19,549 bases of DNA. It comes from JBKJUK01 sp046590705 (GTDB lineage: Bacteria > Acidobacteriota > Thermoanaerobaculia > Gp7-AA8). The notes under the pieces were generated by a model that saw only the letters and a list, made by a program, of their open reading frames with translations, ran no database searches and was not told where the DNA came from. Position 1 is the first letter of the stretch; every line of letters begins with the position of its first letter. Below, in pieces: positions 8,574 through 16,313 of this stretch. The stretch covers positions 1 to 19,549 of the forward strand of contig JBKJUK010000037.1 in NCBI GenBank assembly GCA_046590705.1, written 5' to 3'. The position numbers and the translations under genes were made by a program.

Positions 8574-8737
8574 CTAGTAGCCAGTAGCCAGTAGCCAGTA
8601 ACCAGTAGGTAAGGCTGCAGTAGCTAGTAACCAGTAGGTGAGGGGATTTCGCGATCGTTCACGCGCTGCGCTGTTGCTTCAACTACTGGTTACTGGCTAC
8701 TCAACTACTCACCTACTCAACTACTCGACTGCCGGCT
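8561..8737. repeat. AGTAGCCAGTA tandem array and its inverted copy
   Basis: From the 3' end of the M14 gene to 8640 the sequence is tandem variants of AGTAGCCAGTA/AGTAACCAGTA. The opposite-strand version fills about 8681-8730. A 19-bp perfect inverted repeat, AGTAGCCAGTAACCAGTAG, lies at 8590-8608 and 8683-8701. A one-mismatch copy of the left arm is at 8619-8637, and GTAGGTGAG at 8634-8642 pairs with 8708-8716. The transcript could form a large stem-loop. The array supplies the M14 stop codon. Confidence 0.8.
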
Positions 8738-8747
8738 ACCGTTCCTC

Positions 8748-8753
8748 AAGGGG
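8748..8753 (+). promoter_or_regulatory. Shine-Dalgarno of ggt
   Basis: AAGGGG sits 6 bases before the ATG at 8760 and fixes this start, which also begins the signal peptide. Confidence 0.65.
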
Positions 8754-8759
8754 TTTCGA

Positions 8760-10457
8760 ATGCGAAGAATTGCCGCGACCGTTTTGCTGTGCACGTTCAT
8801 TTCTGGTTCTTTCCCGCTGTTCGCCGCTTCATCGATTCCGGTGCGCGCGCCGCAGGCCATGGTTGCCTCGACCAGCGAAATCGCCTCGCAGATTGGTGTG
8901 GATGTGATGCAGCAGGGCGGGAACGCCGTGGATGCCGCGGTGGCCGTTGCACTCGCGCTCACGGTGACCTGGCCCGAGGCGGGCAACCTTGGAGGTGGCG
9001 GCTTCATGATGATCCGCACTGCAGCCGGTGAAGTGGACATCATCGATTACCGTGAGCGCGCACCACTGGGCGCGACGCGCGACATGTATCTCGATGCGAA
9101 TGGGAAAGTAGTCGAGAATCTTTCCACGCGGGGATACAAAGCCGTGGGTGTGCCAGGGACTGTGGCCGGGCTGGCCATGGCGCGGGAGAAGCACGGCCGC
9201 CTGCCGTGGGCCAGGCTCGTGGAGCCGGCGCGAAAGCTGGCTGCGGATGGATTCACGGTAAATTACCACCTCGCACGGAGTCTGAAGGCGGGGGAAAAGA
9301 ATCTGGCAATGTTTCCGGACAGCAATCGCATCTTTCTGCGAGACGGAAAGTTCTATCAGGAGGGGGAACGGCTCGTTCAGCCGGAGCTCGCTGCAACGTT
9401 GAAGCGACTGCGCAACAAGGGGCCGCGAGAGTTCTACGAAGGTGAAACCGCAAAGATGATCGTTCGCGACATGCAGGCCAACGGCGGGATCATCACGGCT
9501 GCGGATCTGAAGGGATACGAGCCGACTCTCCGTAAACCGTTACGCGGCACCTATCGCGGACACGAGATCATTACCATGCCGCCACCCTCATCCGGCGGAA
9601 CCGCGCTTCTTTCCATGCTGAACATGCTCGAGAAGCACGACGTGACTGCCGGAGGACACAACTCGGCTGCATCCATTCATCTCCTCGCCGAAGTGATGCG
9701 TCGCGCCTTCGCGGACCGAGCTTCATTTCTCGGAGATCGAGACTTTGTGAAAGTTCCGGTCGATGGCCTGATCTCGAAAAAGTACGCTGAGCAACTCGGC
9801 TCTTCCTTCGGCATGCTGCGCGCGTCGAAGAGTACCGATATTCGAGCGGGAAACCCGGCCGCTTACGAATCACCCGACACCACGCACTTCACGATCATCG
9901 ATCGGGAAGGCAACGTGGTGACTAACACCTACACGCTCAACCGCAGCTTCGGTTCGTTGGTGACAGCGAAGGGAACCGGCCTGCTCCTGAATAACGAGAT
10001 GGACGACTTCACTTCCAAACCGGGGGTGCCGAATGCGTACAATCTGATTCAGGGCGAGTCGAACTCGATTGAGCCGAAAAAACGGCCGCTTTCCTCCATG
10101 ACCCCGACCATCGTTTTGACGGACGGCCGCTTTCACTTCGCCATCGGTTCACCCGGCGGACCAACCATCATCAACACTGTGCTGCAGGTAATCGTGAATG
10201 TGATCGATCACAAGATGTCGCTTCAGGGAGCGATTGACGCGCCACGCGTGCATCATCAATGGCTTCCTGATCAGATTTACTGGGAACCGCTCGGCATCAA
10301 CGCCGACACGCGGGCGATTCTCGAAAAAATGGGGCATTCGTTCCGTGAGAAAGCCGAGTTTATGGGCGACGCCCAAGGTGTAATGGTCGATCTCGAAACT
10401 GGAATGCGACTCGGAGCCGCTGATCCGCGACTTGGCGGAGTAGCTGTTGGATATTAG
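8760..10457 (+). CDS. ggt: Gamma-glutamyltransferase (self-processing, exported)
   Basis: GGT hydrolyses or transfers the gamma-glutamyl group of glutathione and related peptides, usually in the periplasm. The 565-residue precursor has a typical length. Residues 1-23 are a signal peptide (hydrophobic core, FAAS). The large subunit carries QGGNAVDAAVA, NLGGGGFM and YRERAPLGA, whose Arg binds the alpha-carboxylate. Autoprocessing is expected before Thr374 in SPDTTHFTIIDREGN, equivalent to E. coli Thr391. The small subunit has LNRSFGSLVTA, LLNNEMDDF, RPLSSMTPTIV and GSPGGP. All recognised catalytic and binding motifs are intact. It follows the secreted M14 peptidase in the same direction, consistent with extracytoplasmic peptide recycling, but a 186-base repeat-filled gap separates them. 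The same repeat family resumes right at its TAG stop. Confidence 0.96.
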   Translation: MRRIAATVLLCTFISGSFPLFAASSIPVRAPQAMVASTSEIASQIGVDVMQQGGNAVDAAVAVALALTVTWPEAGNLGGGGFMMIRTAAGEVDIIDYRERAPLGATRDMYLDANGKVVENLSTRGYKAVGVPGTVAGLAMAREKHGRLPWARLVEPARKLAADGFTVNYHLARSLKAGEKNLAMFPDSNRIFLRDGKFYQEGERLVQPELAATLKRLRNKGPREFYEGETAKMIVRDMQANGGIITAADLKGYEPTLRKPLRGTYRGHEIITMPPPSSGGTALLSMLNMLEKHDVTAGGHNSAASIHLLAEVMRRAFADRASFLGDRDFVKVPVDGLISKKYAEQLGSSFGMLRASKSTDIRAGNPAAYESPDTTHFTIIDREGNVVTNTYTLNRSFGSLVTAKGTGLLLNNEMDDFTSKPGVPNAYNLIQGESNSIEPKKRPLSSMTPTIVLTDGRFHFAIGSPGGPTIINTVLQVIVNVIDHKMSLQGAIDAPRVHHQWLPDQIYWEPLGINADTRAILEKMGHSFREKAEFMGDAQGVMVDLETGMRLGAADPRLGGVAVGY

Positions 10458-10488
10458 TAGCCAGTAGTGAGGAACCAGTAACCAGTAG
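10456..10488 (+). repeat. Downstream copy of the AGTAGCCAGTA repeat
   Basis: AGTAGCCAGTAG at 10456-10467 overlaps the ggt stop codon, and CCAGTAACCAGTAG follows at 10475-10488. It is the same family and orientation as the array at 8561-8640, so ggt is bracketed by this repeat. Confidence 0.75.
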
Positions 10489-10536
10489 CTGGCAAAATGC
10501 CATCATCATTGCGAAGTTACACGGGAATCGTGGCAC

Positions 10537-10713
10537 CGTCATTCCGATGAGCACGCGCGGATCACGTCAGCTTGCGCGCTTTGACTGCGAAGAGGAATCT
10601 CCGTTCCGCGCCGCGTTGGTCGTGCCGTTCCACCCCAGCCGCGCGGACCGGAGATTCCTCCTCGCAGTCACAACTGCGTATCATCACGAGTCACGTGGCT
10701 CGTCGGAATGACG
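10537..10713. repeat. MITE-like nested palindromic element (about 177 bp)
   Basis: This element fills the middle of the 312-base gap between ggt and the SDR gene. Outer arms: CGTCATTCCGATGAGC at 10537-10552 pairs with 10698-10713 (one mismatch). Inner arms: 10582-10611 pairs with 10641-10670 (28 of 30), with core TGACTGCGARGAGGAATCTC and a 29-base loop. The GTCATTCCGA...GAGGAATCTC vocabulary resembles short dispersed palindromic repeats I recall from many environmental bacteria. No transposase is encoded and no target-site duplication is evident. Nothing else is recognisable in the gap apart from the AGTAGCCAGTA repeat at its left end. Confidence 0.75.
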
Positions 10714-10769
10714 TGGCGTATTTGCTTGCGGGTGCTTCTTGTTTTCGACATTTCGATCTGGAGCGATGA

Positions 10770-11561
10770 ATGGACCTCGGACTGAAAAACAAAGTAGCGA
10801 TGGTTGCCGCGGGCAGCAAGGGCATCGGTCGTGCCGCGGCCGCGTCACTGGCCTCCGAGGGATGCCGGGTGTCGATCTGCGCCAGGAGTGAAGAGACTGT
10901 GCGGAACACTGCAGCGGAACTCTCTGCTGCCAGTGGCTCCGAAGTGGTCTGGTCGATCTGTGACGTTTCCAACGCTGACGACATCGCGCGCTGGCATCGT
11001 GAAGCCAATTCGCAGCTGGGAGTCCCGGACATTCTGGTGACGAACACCGGAGGCCCACCGGCCGCTCGCTTCATGCAGCTCACAGAAGAACAGTGGCACT
11101 CGGGGATCGACTCGACGCTGATGAACATCATAAGAATGTCCCGGTTGGTGATCCCTGCGATGCAGGCACGAAAGTGGGGACGAATCGTTCACATCACTTC
11201 ACTGGTCGCCAAGCAGCCCGTCGATCTCCTGACCATCAGCAGCACACTGCGCGCGGGCATTTCGGGATTGACCAAGACCATGGCCACGCAGCTCGCGCCT
11301 GACAATGTGCTGGTGAATGCAGTGCTTCCGGGCCACGTTCTCACCGATCGACAGGTTCATCTCGGGGAGATCCGCTCGCGCGAGGAAGGGATCTCAATCG
11401 ACGATTACCTGGCGCGCGCGCAGCAGTTGATCCCGATCAGGCGCTTCGGAACTCCGCAGGAACTGGGTGACGTGATCGCTTTCCTCTGCAGCGAACGAGC
11501 GAGCTTCGTGACCGGTACTTCGCTGCAGGTGGATGGCGGACAGATTCAGAGTACTTTCTGA
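10770..11561 (+). CDS. SDR-family protein lacking the YxxxK catalytic pair
   Basis: A 263-residue short-chain dehydrogenase/reductase fold, closest in style to 3-oxoacyl-ACP reductase-like proteins. AAGSKGIGRA (13-22) is the glycine-rich cofactor loop, CDV (64-66) the adenine contact, NTGGPP (92-97) replaces NNAG, and Ser144 in ITSLVAKQP is the catalytic serine. Tyr and Lys of YxxxK would be at 157 and 161 but are Ser157 and Arg161 (SSTLR). LPGHVLTD and a C-terminal VDGG are normal for the family. I recall a BKR-like SDR branch with this substitution, so it is probably a family trait rather than damage; the reaction is unknown. SD TGGAG lies 7 bases before the ATG. Its last 16 bases overlap the end of the convergent hybrid kinase gene. 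Confidence 0.9.
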   Translation: MDLGLKNKVAMVAAGSKGIGRAAAASLASEGCRVSICARSEETVRNTAAELSAASGSEVVWSICDVSNADDIARWHREANSQLGVPDILVTNTGGPPAARFMQLTEEQWHSGIDSTLMNIIRMSRLVIPAMQARKWGRIVHITSLVAKQPVDLLTISSTLRAGISGLTKTMATQLAPDNVLVNAVLPGHVLTDRQVHLGEIRSREEGISIDDYLARAQQLIPIRRFGTPQELGDVIAFLCSERASFVTGTSLQVDGGQIQSTF

Positions 11562-14212
11562 TCCTGTACAGAGAAGGAACTGAGAAGCATGGTCAGCTCC
11601 TCGACTTCGGTCGACAGGACCAGGAAGGCGGCCTTCGCTCCATCGAGATTCTTGCTCTTTCCCATCTGCTCGAGACTTGCTGCTACGCGCACCGCGTTGG
11701 TTGCCGGAAAGTTAGCGATGGCACCCTTGAATGTATGCGCAGCACGGTGGAGAGCGGCGCCGTCCTTGTTGGTGAGTGCGTCGGTGATTTCCTGCAACAT
11801 ACCCGGCGCGGTGCTGACGAAAACTTTCGCTACCTGATCCGCGAGCAGGACATCGTTGTCGAAATGAGCGAGCAGCTCCACATGTGACAATCCGCGGCTG
11901 TTGCTGGTAAGACGCTCGAGTGAATCGAAAAGCATTCGTTCCTGGATTGGTTTCACGATCACCTCGTCCATGCCCGCTTCCAGGCAGCGGGCCTTGTCTT
12001 CGGTTGCACTGAAAGCGGTCAGTCCGACGATCGGAATGTGAGTATTGGTCTCACGCTCCCTGATGGCTCGAGTCACTTCGATCCCGTCGAGCTCCGGCAT
12101 CTGTACATCCATCAGAATCACGTCGAAGTTGTTGTCGTCGTAGGCCTCGAGCGCGATTTGTCCGTCTGCCGCCACGACCACGGTATGACCCCAGCTGTGC
12201 AGGTAGTGGGTAACCACAGTCTGGTTGATCAGGTTGTCTTCCGCGACGAGAATGCGTAAAGGTCTCGCCGCGAGCCCGATTCTTCCGGCGGCCTGCTTTG
12301 GTTCTGGTGGGTCGGACGGGCGATCGCTGGCGAGATCGCGAACCAGGCGAATCAGCTCGCGGGCGTTAAGGGGCTTGGACAGAAGTCTGGTTACCCCGGC
12401 TTCGTTGCAGCCGGCCTCCTGCATGACCGCGCCTGCGTAGGGAAGCAACATGATCGTGCGTCGAGCGATGGCCGGATTCTGTGACAGCCACGAGCAGAGG
12501 TCGATCGATGAATCCAACATCTCCGCATCGAGCAGAAGAATCGCTTGATCGCCGGCTGCTTCCATCTGCATCTGCACGGTGGCAGCGACGTTGGAGAGGC
12601 GCAGATCGGGAGAGAAAGGCTCGAGCTGTCTGCTGGTCCATTCCCGGATGACATCGTTCTTTTCAGCGAGAATGATTCGCCGTCCGGGTTCGGCCTTCTG
12701 CATGGAGACCTCTCTCGTCCAGCTGCTGTCGCCCTGGACCTGCAGGTCGATACTGAATGAGAATGTACTCCCGCATGCCGGGATGCTTTCGACTTTGATG
12801 GTTCCACCCATGGCTTCGACGATGCGGGAGGAGATCGCCAATCCCAGCCCTGTTCCTCCGTACTTACGGCTGCTGGATCCATCAGCCTGCATGAAGGCAT
12901 CGAAAATCATGCGTTGTTTTTCATCAGCGATTCCGATTCCTGTATCGCTGATGCTGAATGAAATTCGTGCGGTCTTCCTCGCCTTCTTTTCGAGCGTGAC
13001 CGAGAGCCGTACCAGTCCGGAGTGCGTGAATTTGATTCCGTTGCCCACCAGATTGACGATGACCTGCCGCAATCTCATGCTGTCGCCGATGAGCTGGTCA
13101 GGAATCCCGTTGTCGACGTCGACCAGCAGTGGAAGTTCTTTCCGATAGGCCTCGTAGCCCAGTGGTCGGATCGAGGAGAAAATCGTTTCGCGGAGATAGA
13201 ACGGCGCTTTGTCAATTTCGAGTTTGCGAGCTTCGATTTTCGAGAGATCGAGTACGTCGTTGATGAGTTCGAGCAACGTCTCAGCTGACATCTGTACCGT
13301 TTCGAGCGAATGGCGCTGTCCGGGTGTGAGGTCTGATTCGAGGGTGATTTTCGTCAGGCCGATCACCGCACTCAGTGGAGTGCGCATCTCGTGTGACATG
13401 TTCGCCAGAAATTCGCTCTTGGCCTGGTTGGCATCCTCGGCTTTCATCTTCAACGCCCGCATGTGAGTGGACTTGTCGGCGAGTTGGCGAATCAGTTCGC
13501 GTGCAACCCGAATGGCCGTCGAACTTTTCTCTCTTCTCTTGGAGGATGCGCGTGCACTGAGTGAAATGTACATTCCACCCCCGTAGATAAAGATGAATTT
13601 CGCGAACACCAGAGTCCAGAGGACGTAACGGTCCTCAAAGAGTGCCAGATAGGCGATGAGCCCCAGGTAGCAGACGGCGGTGAGATGGACGAAGAAGAGA
13701 GTTCTGCGGAATGAGGTGTTGACTTGATCGGCCACCCTCATCAGAAGAATGAAGAAGAGCCAGCTGTTCTCTCCGCCGCTCCAGTAGATGGCCGCCGTCC
13801 ATAGGGGAACGTCGAGAATGAGGAAGGCCAGACCGAGATTGACCTTGGCATTCGCGTCGTACAGAAAGCGGAGGGTCACCCACGAGACCAACGAGAACGA
13901 CAACAGAAGCATGACCACGTTGAGCAGCTGCGGAGTCGTCATGGCCTGAAAGACGAAGCGGTTGTGCAGTCCCAGACCGATCGATAGAAGCAGGCAGCCG
14001 ATGACGCGCAGCATCGGGATTTCGAAGGTATTGAGGTGGTAATCCTTTTCCCTTCGCTTCCTCTCGATCTCCAGAGGATCCAGGTCGATTGCAGAAACCA
14101 ATGCCGGAGGGATCGAGAGCAGCTGCTGATCGTAGGCAGACTGGGCCAGCCTGCGAATCTCAGCTTCGCGTGCTGATGGTTCGCGTGGTGATGCTCCGAA
14201 TGATCCGGGCAA
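11546..14212 (-). CDS. Hybrid histidine kinase with two receivers and HPt (BarA-like layout)
   Basis: An 888-residue membrane sensor kinase. Six hydrophobic helices lie at about residues 67-220, with little extracytoplasmic sequence, so the signal may be sensed in the membrane. HisKA: His274 in NMSHEMRTP. HATPase: N-box NLVGNGIKF (387-395), DTGIGI (423-428), GGTGLGL (452-458). The first receiver (511-626) looks degenerate: one pocket acid is Lys518 and the Thr is lost, although D562 and K613 remain. The second (652-768) is canonical: E658/D659, D702, T732, K754. HPt: His826 in AAHTFKGA. The best start is TTG at 14212, 5 bases after the stop of the SARP regulator gene, implying translational coupling; no Shine-Dalgarno is clear. 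Probable relay H274 to D702 to H826 and on to the regulator's receiver. Confidence 0.93.
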   Translation of the reverse strand: MPGSFGASPREPSAREAEIRRLAQSAYDQQLLSIPPALVSAIDLDPLEIERKRREKDYHLNTFEIPMLRVIGCLLLSIGLGLHNRFVFQAMTTPQLLNVVMLLLSFSLVSWVTLRFLYDANAKVNLGLAFLILDVPLWTAAIYWSGGENSWLFFILLMRVADQVNTSFRRTLFFVHLTAVCYLGLIAYLALFEDRYVLWTLVFAKFIFIYGGGMYISLSARASSKRREKSSTAIRVARELIRQLADKSTHMRALKMKAEDANQAKSEFLANMSHEMRTPLSAVIGLTKITLESDLTPGQRHSLETVQMSAETLLELINDVLDLSKIEARKLEIDKAPFYLRETIFSSIRPLGYEAYRKELPLLVDVDNGIPDQLIGDSMRLRQVIVNLVGNGIKFTHSGLVRLSVTLEKKARKTARISFSISDTGIGIADEKQRMIFDAFMQADGSSSRKYGGTGLGLAISSRIVEAMGGTIKVESIPACGSTFSFSIDLQVQGDSSWTREVSMQKAEPGRRIILAEKNDVIREWTSRQLEPFSPDLRLSNVAATVQMQMEAAGDQAILLLDAEMLDSSIDLCSWLSQNPAIARRTIMLLPYAGAVMQEAGCNEAGVTRLLSKPLNARELIRLVRDLASDRPSDPPEPKQAAGRIGLAARPLRILVAEDNLINQTVVTHYLHSWGHTVVVAADGQIALEAYDDNNFDVILMDVQMPELDGIEVTRAIRERETNTHIPIVGLTAFSATEDKARCLEAGMDEVIVKPIQERMLFDSLERLTSNSRGLSHVELLAHFDNDVLLADQVAKVFVSTAPGMLQEITDALTNKDGAALHRAAHTFKGAIANFPATNAVRVAASLEQMGKSKNLDGAKAAFLVLSTEVEELTMLLSSFSVQDQKVL

Positions 14213-14217
14213 GAAGG

Positions 14218-15348
14218 TCAGGTTCGCGCCGGACTGCGAAGCACGTTGCGGACGCGCTGCAGAAATGCGTCTCGCCGGATCGGTTTACGAACGTAGTCCG
14301 CAGCACCGATCTTCAGTCCCTTCACTTCGGTCTCTTCGTCCTCGACGCCTGTGAGCAGCATGACCGGCGTGCTGATTCCGGCGCTGTTCATCGATTCGAG
14401 GAGATTGAGCCCCGACAGATTGGGCATGTTGATATCGGTGAGGATCAGATCGAAGCGGTCTCCGCCGAGTCGGCGAAGAGCATCTTCCCCATCTTCGGCC
14501 AGCACCACCGTGTACCCGCAATTCTTCAGCAAACCCTCCAGATATGTCCGCGTCACCTGATCGTCTTCGACGACCAGGATTCTACTTCCCTCAGCCTCGG
14601 GTGCACGTACGCTTTCGGCGTGAATCACTTTCTCGAACAGTTGCTGCGTTTCCTGCTCCGGTTGAATCCCGAGATCCCGCCTGAGGATGCTCACGCAGGT
14701 GTGATACTGACGGACGGCCGCTTCGCGTCTCCCGGACTGATGGTAGAGCAGCATCAGGGATCGGTGAACGGCCTCCTGCAGCGGGTCGAGCGCGAGCAGT
14801 CGATGTGCAGTCTTGATCGCTTCGCTGTTCAGGTGGCTTCTCAACTGAACGTGCAGCAAACGTGCGAGCACTTCGACAGCGAGATCCCACAGTCGTTCGC
14901 GCTGCGAGAGCTGCCACTCGTCGAAGGACTCTTCCCTGGTAGAGAGACCTTCGAGGAATTCGCCCTTGTATAGTTCAGCCGCCCGCTGCAATGAGTCTTC
15001 ATCGGAACTCTCGGCCAGTGACATCAACTCGAGTACGTCGACGCTCACGGCCTGATAGTTCAGCCAGAGATCGTCTGCTTCGGTGAGGATCAGAGGTGTG
15101 TCGTCCCCTACCGCCTTTCGAATTGAGACGAGTGTTTGCCGGAGACTGTGGCGGGCCTGCTCCTCGCTTGCCTGCGACCAGAGCAGCGCCGCCATTTTGT
15201 CGCGGGGCTGTGCCTGTCCTTTCGACAGGGCCAGGTAAGCGATGAGGGCCTGCGACTTTTTCGGCAGCGCGACGAAGGCTCCCGTGCCCAGACGCATCTG
15301 AAAGCCGCCTAGCAGCACCAGATCAATGCCTTTCATCTGACGTTCCAT
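14218..15348 (-). CDS. SARP/BTAD transcriptional regulator with C-terminal receiver domain
   Basis: A 376-residue DNA-binding response regulator with inverted order. Residues about 8-100 form the OmpR-like winged helix of SARP/AfsR regulators (LLGGFQMRLG, LPKKSQALIAYLAL, RDKMAALLW, RHSLRQTLVSIRKAV). Residues about 103-245 are the BTAD tetratricopeptide-like domain (YKGEFLEGL, LLALDPLQEAVHRSLMLLYH, GRREAAVRQYHTCVSILRRDLGI). Residues 256-372 are a receiver with E261/D262, phospho-acceptor D305, T333 and K355. Usually a receiver comes before its DNA-binding domain, so the C-terminal position is notable. It is followed 5 bases later by the hybrid kinase and is its likely partner. ATGs at 15348 and 15336 are both possible starts. 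Confidence 0.93.
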   Translation of the reverse strand: MERQMKGIDLVLLGGFQMRLGTGAFVALPKKSQALIAYLALSKGQAQPRDKMAALLWSQASEEQARHSLRQTLVSIRKAVGDDTPLILTEADDLWLNYQAVSVDVLELMSLAESSDEDSLQRAAELYKGEFLEGLSTREESFDEWQLSQRERLWDLAVEVLARLLHVQLRSHLNSEAIKTAHRLLALDPLQEAVHRSLMLLYHQSGRREAAVRQYHTCVSILRRDLGIQPEQETQQLFEKVIHAESVRAPEAEGSRILVVEDDQVTRTYLEGLLKNCGYTVVLAEDGEDALRRLGGDRFDLILTDINMPNLSGLNLLESMNSAGISTPVMLLTGVEDEETEVKGLKIGAADYVRKPIRRDAFLQRVRNVLRSPART

Positions 15349-15436
15349 TGAGAGAGCAACTCGAGTCGACAGTGTACAGGCAGCATGAGAAGTTGGCGTG
15401 CGCCAGGTCCAAAGCGGCGAAGAGCCCCGCTGATGG

Positions 15437-16174
15437 TCAGGCGAATGACATCCGCTGGGTGACGAGTGGCATCGTCGATGCGCCAGCTCGTGCGTCGGTT
15501 GCTGAGTCTTTATTCTCTGACAGTTCAGCGGCGGCGAGCGCGAGGAGCTGCGTGAGGTGAATCACAAACTCTTCAGCGGGCTCACCTGCCATGAGGAGCT
15601 TGATGCGACTCTGCGTCTGCACGATCTGCTCGCGCAGATTTGTGACATCGGTGGTGTTCATGGTCTGAGCGAGGAACTCGATCCAGATATCCGCAATCTT
15701 CGCCAGCCGCGGATGAAGCGCGCGCCTCGACGCCATGGACAATTCCGCTCGAACTTTTTCGAGATCGATCGATTTCTTGCCGGCCAGCTGCATGAATAGG
15801 TGAAGTGGGTAGTCGAGAGTCAGAGTCGGTCTCGTTGATGCCGATCGAATCAGTTCCCTGTGCACCTTGCTGCGCATATGCCCGAGCACGGCGGCCGCAC
15901 ATACCCTGAACGAAATCAGGACTTCCGGAGACAGGTCTCCGAAAAGTCTCTTGTCGGCAAGTTCGCCCATGAGCGCCTCGGGGGGCTGGGCGGCTCCCGG
16001 AGTGGAGCCGAGTTTCGACGACATCGTGTAGGCCTGCATGAAGTTGAGCTCGGCCTGTCCCAGATATTCAACCTCGTCGGCCGGCGAATTGCTGCTGAGC
16101 AGGCGAATCCCTTCCTGCTCGTAAAGAAGCACGAGCGAGATCAGGTGTTCCGTCGTCGGTTCCATTGTGTTCAT
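15437..16174 (-). CDS. Unknown helical protein, first gene of the phosphorelay unit
   Basis: I do not recognise this 245-residue protein. It has no signal peptide, membrane segment or conserved metal or nucleotide motif. Composition suggests mostly alpha helix: an N-terminal region (TTEHLISLVLLYEQEGIRLL), a middle segment with FRVCAAAVLGHMRSKVHREL, a C-terminal helix around AEEFVIHLTQLLALAAAELSE, then a disordered polar tail. It is 88 bases upstream of the SARP regulator on the same strand and diverges from the MASE1 kinase, so it is probably co-transcribed with the phosphorelay genes. It might be an adaptor or regulator of that system, which is inferred from position only. ATG 16174 is followed by a second ATG at codon 4. 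Coding status is supported by an unbroken frame between same-strand genes. Confidence 0.75.
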   Translation of the reverse strand: MNTMEPTTEHLISLVLLYEQEGIRLLSSNSPADEVEYLGQAELNFMQAYTMSSKLGSTPGAAQPPEALMGELADKRLFGDLSPEVLISFRVCAAAVLGHMRSKVHRELIRSASTRPTLTLDYPLHLFMQLAGKKSIDLEKVRAELSMASRRALHPRLAKIADIWIEFLAQTMNTTDVTNLREQIVQTQSRIKLLMAGEPAEEFVIHLTQLLALAAAELSENKDSATDARAGASTMPLVTQRMSFA

Positions 16175-16299
16175 TTTGTGTGTGACTCGATCCAGGTAGA
16201 CGGCGATTCTCCCAGCAGTCCGTCAGCGGATCGTCAAAGAAGCGGCGTCGATCTGAAAAAGCATGGAAGGACCCGAGAAATCCTCACGTGCGGCCGCCG

Positions 16300-16305
16300 T
16301 ACAAT
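16300..16305 (+). promoter_or_regulatory. -10-like hexamer of a possible leaderless promoter
   Basis: TACAAT, five of six matches to consensus, ends 8 bases before the ATG at 16314. Transcription would begin about at the start codon. It lies inside the longer alternative reading frame from 16263, so if it is used the shorter start is right. No -35 is clear. Confidence 0.35.
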
Positions 16306-16313
16306 GGTCATCC

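Noticed and set aside
8561..8640. CRISPR-like array
   Set aside because: The units are about 10 bases, adjoin directly with no unique spacers, and no cas gene is present.
8561..10488. Composite transposon carrying ggt
   Set aside because: The flanking repeats are short tandem units without transposase genes, terminal inverted repeats of an IS, or target duplications.
14089..14973. A 294-codon plus-strand frame
   Set aside because: It is antisense across the 3' end of the SARP regulator and the 5' end of the hybrid kinase, both of which have strong domain evidence.
16263..16313. Seventeen-residue N-terminal extension of the MASE1 kinase
   Set aside because: The start has no good ribosome binding site, and a TACAAT hexamer within the extension fits a start at 16314. 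Still possible.
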